NCBI GenBank assembly: GCA_002436085.1 | Contig: DIXT01000003.1 | Coordinates: forward strand, 1 to 30,292 | Length of the DNA stretch: 30,292 nucleotides | Direction of reading: 5' to 3' | Source: Anaerolineaceae bacterium UBA6073 | Lineage (GTDB): Bacteria; Chloroflexota; Anaerolineae; Anaerolineales; Anaerolineaceae | Part shown: positions 24,613 to 30,292 of the stretch, one piece after another | Position numbering within the stretch: the stretch's first letter is position 1 | Layout: the number at the start of each line of letters is the position of its first letter | Program-made: the position numbers and the translations under genes | Notes under the pieces: generated by a model | The model's input: only the letters and a program-made list of their open reading frames with translations | What the model was told of the DNA's origin: nothing | Database searches by the model: none

Positions 24613-24753
24613 AAGATCTATTTGCAGAACATTTCGGTATAGAAATAGCAAGGCATTAAGCGCCTGGTTCTGGGTAGATGAGGATACATATCCTTCTTTT
24701 GCTAGATAGGTAAGGAAAGCTTCGATTTCAGCGACTCCCATTTCAGCCGGATG
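24613..24753 (-). pseudogene. Tyrosine recombinase (integron-integrase-like) N-terminal fragment
   Basis: About 47 codons on the minus strand match the N-terminal SAM-like core-binding domain of tyrosine recombinases, in the style of integron integrases: HPAEMGVAEIEAFLTYLA, then VSSSTQNQALNALLFLY and VLQIDL. The catalytic domain with its Arg-His-Arg-Tyr residues is absent; the frame stops at 24595 shortly after homology ends. The 5' end merges into antisense of the hydrolase fragment at about 24750. It is a dead fragment of what was once a complete recombinase gene. Confidence 0.75.
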
Positions 24754-25034
24754 CCGAGCTGCGTCAGGCCTTGTTGCAGCTGCCACAACCCAAGTGGATC
24801 TTTACCAACGCCAGCCGCGAGCACGCCCAAAATGTACTGAATGTGATGCACTTAGGCGAATGCTTCACTGGCATTATTGATATCCGCGACGTGCAGCCCT
24901 ACTGCAAGCCGGACCCAGCCGCCTTCCATATTGCCCTAAAGCTTGCTGGCAAGTACGCGCCACAAGAAACCCTCATGGTGGATGACCGCAAGGAAAACTT
25001 GGATATTGCGGCCGGTTTAGGCTTCCAGCGGTAG
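24747..25034 (+). pseudogene. HAD-family hydrolase (pyrimidine 5'-nucleotidase-like) fragment
   Basis: The frame reads PDAELRQALLQLPQPKW then IFTNASREHAQNVL (motif II Thr/Ser region), CKPDPAAFHIAL (motif III Lys) and LMVDDRKENLDIAAGLGF (motif IV Asp-Asp), the order of HAD phosphatases of the SDT1-like nucleotidase type. The N-terminal nucleophile motif DxDxT is missing, because homology starts only at 24747 where the integrase remnant ends. At the other end the frame terminates inside a palindromic repeat right after motif IV. A TTG at 24771 could start translation, but the product would lack the nucleophile and be inactive. Confidence 0.75.
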
Positions 25035-25157
25035 GTTGGGTGCAGCGACGAAGGAGCAAAACCCAACGATAATACACTGACCAAGCTATCTCCGTTGGGT
25101 TGCGCTCCGATAATTGAATGACAAGAAAACACCCATTGTCGCTCCACCCAACCTACT
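25030..25157. repeat. Palindromic element of the GTAGGTTGGG type
   Basis: GTAGGTTGGGTGCAGCGAC at the left end is the near-perfect inverse of GTCGCTCCACCCAACCTAC at the right end, and an inner pair AGCAAAACCCAACG / CGTTGGGTTGCGCT nests inside. The left half including ATAATACACTGACC also occurs in the third repeat cluster (22972 and 23151). It supplies the stop codon of the hydrolase fragment. Downstream, 25158-25318 holds one 34-nt CCC-TC-GGG module (25220-25253) and nothing else recognisable. Confidence 0.8.
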
Positions 25158-25318
25158 GGTCGATCGCTTTGGCCGCAAGCAGGCAGGCCGCTTTGAGATT
25201 TGATAAGCCGAACTTACAACAGCAGGGAGACGATGTACCCTCTGGGTGTCGCTTCGCAAGACCTGTATCCTTCAGGGCAACGCGTTGCCGAATATTACAA
25301 CTCAGCATGCCGCAATGC

Positions 25319-25963
25319 CTACTTACTCCCTTCCGCCCCTGCCTGGCTCGTTACCGAGTCGCTTTCCAGCGTTTTCTGAACGGCCGTCAGGCCCAGCAGC
25401 GCAATCAACGCCGGCGAGCCCAGCGCCAAAGGAATAAAAAAGCGCACCGAAACGAAACTGAGCCCGGCGCCAAGCAGCCCGGTGGCCAACATAAGCCACG
25501 GCCTTGTCAGCATCAGCGCCCAGCCATTTTTCCAGGCCAGCCTGATTCTCTTTTCCTCCTGCAGCGAATAACACGCGAGCGAGAAATACTGCCACACGAA
25601 GTACAGGACGGCAATGAGCGTAATCAATACAACCAGAGCCGGCGCAAACATAAAGCTGCTGTAGGCGTAAAACCAGAGCGTAAAGCCAATCACCGCCACG
25701 GCAGCCAGGTTCAGCAAGCCCCAGGGCAGGCTGCGCCGCAGCTCCCGCCGGAAGCCCAGCCACATTCCCCCAATGCCGGTGCGCACGCCGTGGGTCAGAT
25801 CGCGGGCTTGTTCGAGCACGCCAACGTAGGCTGGCACAGCCAGCACCACCGTCAGGCTTAACAACACCGCGGAAAGGCTCACCAGCACCTGGTTGGCCCA
25901 ATCCCCCCACCATAAGGTCAGAGCTTTAACAAATGCATCCCAACTATTCCTGAAATCCTTCAT
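25319..25963 (-). CDS. Small membrane protein, YesL/DUF624-like
   Basis: The 214-residue protein has about five hydrophobic helices (roughly 22-50, 80-105, 105-130, 155-170, 172-192). It begins FRNSWDAFVKALTLWWGDWANQV, a pattern like that of YesL-type membrane proteins, which are often beside carbohydrate transporters; no such transporter is here. The function is unknown. The ribosome site before the ATG is weak. It is divergent from the hydrolase gene that follows, about 100 nt away. Confidence 0.7.
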   Translation of the reverse strand: MKDFRNSWDAFVKALTLWWGDWANQVLVSLSAVLLSLTVVLAVPAYVGVLEQARDLTHGVRTGIGGMWLGFRRELRRSLPWGLLNLAAVAVIGFTLWFYAYSSFMFAPALVVLITLIAVLYFVWQYFSLACYSLQEEKRIRLAWKNGWALMLTRPWLMLATGLLGAGLSFVSVRFFIPLALGSPALIALLGLTAVQKTLESDSVTSQAGAEGSK

Positions 25964-26064
25964 GGCTGCTCGCTGCCCTGATTATAATATACACGGATGC
26001 CCTGCCCGGCGGCCGCGCACAACAAGCGACGGACGGCCCGCGAATGCACCCGGGAGGTTTGAAA

Positions 26065-26604
26065 ATGCTCAAAATCGAAGACAGCTTGCTGATCATTGTG
26101 GACGCTCAGGGCAACCTTGCGCGCGTGGTGGCTGAAAGCGAGGCTGCCATCAGCCGCATCCAGATACTCACCCGCGCCGCCGCTATCCTGGGGCTGCCGG
26201 TGCTGCTCACCGCGCAGTCGCCGCACAAAATCGGGCATACCATCGCGGAAATAGCCAGCCTGCTGCCGGAACAGCCCGAGTTGGCGCGCACCAGCTTCAG
26301 CGTGCTTGCCGATGAAAGCTGCCGTCTGGTCCTTAAAGCCAGCGGGCGCAGGCAGCTGCTGCTGTGCGGCTTTGAAACGCATATATGCGTGTATCAAAGC
26401 GCCGCGGATATGCTGGCGGAAGGCTACGAAGTTTTCATCATCGCGGACGCGGTTTCATCCCGGCAACAGAGCGACAAACAAACTGCCCTGCACGAGATTT
26501 CCAGGCTCGGCGGGCACGTGCTCTCGACGGAAATGGCGCTCTTTTCGCTCCTGCGCAAATCAAGCGACCCACGGTTCAAAGCCATCTCCGCGCTGATCAA
26601 GTAA
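26065..26604 (+). CDS. Isochorismatase-fold cysteine hydrolase
   Basis: The 179-residue protein has the isochorismatase-like fold of the ISOC/YcaC type. The catalytic Asp is at 13 (LIIVDAQ) and the nucleophile Cys at 108 in GFETHICVYQSA, preceded by the conserved cis-peptide region; the tail HVLSTEMALFSLL and FKAISALIK fits the family end. The usual catalytic Lys position reads ARTSFSV, so Arg75 stands in its place. ATG at 26065 is chosen over 26044 because GGGAGG lies 7 nt before it. The reaction (amide or nicotinamide-like hydrolysis) cannot be named. Confidence 0.87.
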   Translation: MLKIEDSLLIIVDAQGNLARVVAESEAAISRIQILTRAAAILGLPVLLTAQSPHKIGHTIAEIASLLPEQPELARTSFSVLADESCRLVLKASGRRQLLLCGFETHICVYQSAADMLAEGYEVFIIADAVSSRQQSDKQTALHEISRLGGHVLSTEMALFSLLRKSSDPRFKAISALIK

Positions 26605-26797
26605 ATCCTGCCTGCGGCAGCCGGAATCCGATTTGCTTGCTACTGATTAAGACCGCGCATGTCCCGACGGCGAAGCGCCTTTTCTTTCTTTGGCTGCCAC
26701 TGGTCACAGCCGCGCGCACTGCTGTCGCTTTGGCTCTGCCCTCTTTGTTTCCGGGATGTAAAAAGTTCATACATAGTTCTTATAGTTTTTCTATTTC

Positions 26798-26803
26798 TAT
26801 AAT
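26798..26803 (+). promoter_or_regulatory. -10 element of the MacAB-like operon
   Basis: A perfect TATAAT lies 37 nt before the GTG start in a markedly AT-rich stretch (26760-26820). The -35 is not clear. Between 26605 and 26760 nothing else is recognisable. Confidence 0.6.
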
Positions 26804-26839
26804 GGTATATTAATACGAGTTATTACCGTGGAGGTATCT

Positions 26840-28219
26840 GTGACAACTGAAAATAGAACCAAACGCCCGAACAAAACGGGCAGAAAAATTCTGACTGTAA
26901 TTTTACTTCTGGCTCTGGCTGCAGGAGCTTATTTTTTTATCCGCTACAGGCAGCAGCAAAATGCGCTGGCTGCGATCAACGACCTGGAACTGGTCGCGTT
27001 TCAACGCAAGACCCTGATTAGCAGTATCAACGGCACTGGCTCAGTTCAGCCCGCGCAAGATGCACTTTTGGTATGGCAGACCAGCGGCCGCGTGGGCGAA
27101 GTGGCGGTGAGCGTCGGCAGCCAGGTAAAACAGGGCGACCTGCTGGCAGCGCTGGATGAGAGCGACCTACCGCTGGATATCCTGCAGGCGCGCATGGAAA
27201 AACTGAACGCTGAACAAGCGCTTGAAAACCTGGAATCTGCTACCGCGCTCAAACGCGAACAGCTCAAAGCCGATATCAGCAATGCCCAAACCAGCCTGGT
27301 TTCGCTCAACACCGAACTGTCCCAGCTGCAAGACCGGGTATGCACTTCCTGGCGGCTGCGAAACCTACAGACCGACTTCGACGACGCGCAAACGGCTTAT
27401 CGGGATAACCCGACCGAACTGAACTTACGCGCGCTCCAGTCTGCTCAAAGCGCGCTGGATTTTTGCGCGCCGGAGACTATCGCGCGTCAGATTGCAACAC
27501 TGACAGATAAAATTGCGCTGCAGGAAGAAACCATTGCGTCCTGGCAGACGGACCTTGAAAAAATCAAGGATGGACCCGACCCGCGTGAACGCGAAAAACT
27601 GGAGCTGCAGCTCACGATTGCGGAAAAACGCCTGGAATCGCAGCGCATCACCGCGCCTTTCGCGGGCACGATTACCTCTGTCAGCGCGGTTGAAGGCGCG
27701 TTGGTTAGCGCTGGTACCCTGGCAGTACGTCTGGCAGACCTTTCCACGCTCCAGCTAAAGGTGCCGGTGTCCGAAGTGGATATCCCGAACGTGGCTGTCG
27801 GTCAAAAAGCCACCATGACCTTCGACGCGTACTTTAACGAAACCTTTAAAGGCAAAGTACTCGAAATTGCCGGCGCGGCCGAGAACCAGGCTGGCGTGAT
27901 GGTTTACATGGTTACCATCGCGATTGAAAACGGGCAGGGAAGTTTGAAACCCGGCATGACTGCGGGGGTGGTCATCGAAATCGCTGAAAAACCAAACGCG
28001 CTGGTTCTCCCGGTTCAAGCAGTCACCAGCAAGGACGGCAAGGATATTGTCTACGTCATGCGCGGCAACAATCCTGTGGCTGTGCAGGTTCAGGTCGGCG
28101 CGTATTCCGAGGACCAGGTTGAAATTCTCTCCGGAGATGTGCAAGAAGGCGAGACGGTTGTGATCAATCCGCCCACCAGCGTCCTGGACAGTATCCCGGG
28201 AATGTTTGGAAATCGGTAG
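26840..28219 (+). CDS. Periplasmic-adaptor-type (HlyD/MacA-like) membrane fusion protein
   Basis: The 459-residue protein links to the ABC exporter encoded after it. One N-terminal helix (about 16-36) anchors it; a split lipoyl domain follows (first half with GRVGEVAVSVGSQVKQGD at about 83-100, second half with RITAPFAGTITSVSAVEGA at about 269-287), enclosing a long coiled-coil hairpin (about 115-268), then a beta-barrel region and a final domain. Two cysteines (about 168 and 209) bracket the hairpin tip. GTG at 26840 is preferred because GGAGG lies 5 nt before it; the upstream GTG at 26828 overlaps that site. It starts a three-gene operon. Confidence 0.92.
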   Translation: MTTENRTKRPNKTGRKILTVILLLALAAGAYFFIRYRQQQNALAAINDLELVAFQRKTLISSINGTGSVQPAQDALLVWQTSGRVGEVAVSVGSQVKQGDLLAALDESDLPLDILQARMEKLNAEQALENLESATALKREQLKADISNAQTSLVSLNTELSQLQDRVCTSWRLRNLQTDFDDAQTAYRDNPTELNLRALQSAQSALDFCAPETIARQIATLTDKIALQEETIASWQTDLEKIKDGPDPREREKLELQLTIAEKRLESQRITAPFAGTITSVSAVEGALVSAGTLAVRLADLSTLQLKVPVSEVDIPNVAVGQKATMTFDAYFNETFKGKVLEIAGAAENQAGVMVYMVTIAIENGQGSLKPGMTAGVVIEIAEKPNALVLPVQAVTSKDGKDIVYVMRGNNPVAVQVQVGAYSEDQVEILSGDVQEGETVVINPPTSVLDSIPGMFGNR

Positions 28220-28223
28220 CGCT

Positions 28224-28924
<701 letters not shown>

Positions 28925-28928
<4 letters not shown>

Positions 28929-30157
28929 AACTCCTCCAGGCACTGAAAGAGGCGGTATCCAGCATCAGTGGCAACCGCACGCGCTCGTTCCTGACCATCC
29001 TCGGCATCGTCATCGGCGTCGGCGCGGTCATTTCCCTGATGGCAATCGGCCAGGGCGCGCAGCAGACCATCACCGGTCAAATTGAGTCCATCGGCACGAA
29101 CGTGATTTACTTGATGGAAGGCAACATGAGCGAGGACGTCACAAATCCTCGCGATTTAACCTTGTTGGATGTCAAAGCGCTCGAGAACCGCAATCGCGCG
29201 CCGAATATCGAAGCAGTCAGCCCGGTGCTGAACGCAAACATCGCGGTCAAGTACGGCAGAGAGAGCGAAAATACCAGCGTCGTTGGGTCCAACACCGCCT
29301 ACCAGAAGATTATGAACCTGGAGATTGCCGAAGGTGCATTCTTTTCTGATTCAGAAGTCAACTCCAACGCGTCTGTAGCTGTAATTGGCCCGGAACTTGC
29401 CCAGCGGCTGCTTGGGCGCACCACCAACGTGGTCGGCACCAGCCTGCGCATCAACGGACAGCCTTTTCGCGTGGTGGGTGTGACGGTCGCCAAAGGCGGC
29501 AGTCAGTTCAATAACCCCGACCTGAATGTCTATTTGCCGATAACCTCCATGCAAATGCGCGTACAGCGCGGTAATTCTGCGGGCAGGGTGCAATTCATCA
29601 TTGTGCAAGCCCGCAGCAGCGAGAGCATGGATGCGGCTATCGCGGAAACGAACACGATTATGCGCACTTCGCACCGCCTTAGCCCGCGACAGGCAAATGA
29701 TTTTACCATTTCCAAACAGGACGACTTCCTCTCCATCGCCAGCGCAATCACCAACGTGTTCACGATCTTCCTTAGCGGTATTGCCGCCATCTCGCTGCTG
29801 GTAGGCGGAATTGGCATTATGAATATCATGTTGGTATCTGTATCTGAGCGCACCCAGGAAATCGGCCTGCGTAAAGCGCTGGGGGCACGCAAAGCGGATA
29901 TCAAGCTGCAATTCCTGACCGAATCGGCCATGCTGAGTCTGCTTGGCGGTGTACTTGGGATTGGCCTGGGTTGGCTGCTGTCTTCAGCGTTTGGTATCAT
30001 AGCCGAGCAGACAGGCACCCCGCTCGTGCCGATCATCGGCATCGGCTCCGTTTTGCTCGCCACGCTGTTCTCGGCAGCCATCGGGATTTTCTTCGGACTG
30101 TACCCTGCCAGCAGAGCCGCCAACCTGGAGCCGGTGGAAGCGCTGCGCCACGAATAA
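28925..30157 (+). CDS. MacB-type (FtsX-like) ABC permease
   Basis: The 410-residue permease has one helix near the N-terminus (about 17-42, after SSISGNRTRSFLTILGIVIG), a large extracytoplasmic domain (about 50-275) and three C-terminal helices forming the FtsX core (about 280-310, 335-360, 370-395). The segment VSERTQEIGLRKALGA is the coupling helix that meets the ATPase, and the C-terminal PASRAANLEPVEALRHE is the usual ending of the family. It completes an adaptor-ATPase-permease operon that may export a peptide or lipid, or act on the envelope. No outer-membrane TolC-type gene is nearby. Confidence 0.94.
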
Positions 30158-30292
30158 ACGCCACAGCGCCGGAAGCGCGATGACGAATCCTTCGTCATCG
30201 CGAGCTTGCGAAGCGATACCCAAAGGGCACGGCGTCTACCGGCAGAATTAGTCGTCTTCGCGAGCTAGCGAAGCGATCTCCCTGCTGGTAAT
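30158..30292. repeat. Dispersed short inverted repeats at the window end
   Basis: Two copies of a CGTCxTCGCGAGCxxGCGAAGCGAT motif (about 30193-30217 and 30250-30274) flank a reversed copy of the 34-nt module (30212-30245). ATGACGAATCCTTCGTCAT at 30179-30197 is a perfect palindrome. No terminator with a T run is seen after the permease. Confidence 0.65.

Noticed and set aside
24771..25034. An intact small HAD hydrolase starting at TTG 24771
   Set aside because: The nucleophile motif is missing, homology continues upstream of that TTG to 24747, and the end is set by a repeat.

Overview
The window looks like chromosomal DNA from a GC-rich bacterium, most likely the phylum Chloroflexota (class Anaerolineae). 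That placement is inferred from the pair of lipoproteins with Thr/Pro-rich stalks and Nbr1-type Ig domains, and from the overall gene style; there is no rRNA or other phylogenetic marker to prove it. I see no tRNA, rRNA, CRISPR array, complete insertion sequence or prophage.

Layout. 1-1480: a tandem array of structured repeats. 1580-4924: a three-gene ABC exporter operon (ATPase plus two ABC-2 permeases) ending in an intrinsic terminator. 5239-7142: two lipoproteins. 7166-8194: queG. 8195-9292: gene-free, several repeat families. 9293-10306: a dihydrouridine synthase. 10354-11670: a UMF1-type MFS transporter with a strong terminator. 11791-12852: a D-Ala-D-Ala-ligase-like ATP-grasp enzyme. 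12963-15664 (minus strand): the classical rpsO-pnp pair. 15771-18420: a second, larger repeat array in the opposite orientation to the first. 18423-18908 (minus): an FMN split-barrel protein. 19123-21615: a large HerA-like ATPase. 21789-22769 (minus): a double zinc-ribbon membrane protein. 22880-23650: a third repeat cluster. 23859-24458: an AT-rich zinc-ribbon membrane protein with a near-consensus promoter. 24479-25157: a graveyard of three gene fragments ended by a palindromic element. 25319-25963 (minus): a small membrane protein. 26065-26604: an isochorismatase-fold hydrolase. 26840-30157: a MacAB-like exporter operon (adaptor, ATPase, FtsX-type permease).

The most striking content is the repeat system. 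The basic unit (243-245 bp in its commonest form) is exactly accounted for by four abutting stems: an outer 12-bp stem enclosing three arms with loops of 36, 94 and 31-33 nt. It therefore can fold as a perfect four-way junction with no unpaired joining bases. Eight complete units lie at 15951-18263, about four and a half in reverse orientation at 1-1158, and one diverged unit at 23413-23647. Loop sequences differ greatly between units while lengths stay fixed and the stems stay paired. Units are joined by linkers of a few set lengths (about 32, 51-53 and 77-78 nt). Other short families (a 34-nt CCC-TC-CGGG module, a GTAGGTTGGG/CCCAAC palindrome, a GTAGGGGCGAAGC palindrome) are mixed in.

The protein-coding genes are mostly housekeeping (RNA processing and tRNA modification: pnp, rpsO, queG, dus) and envelope or transport functions (two ABC exporters, MFS, lipoproteins, ATP-grasp ligase). 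They form short, independently promoted units rather than one pathway.
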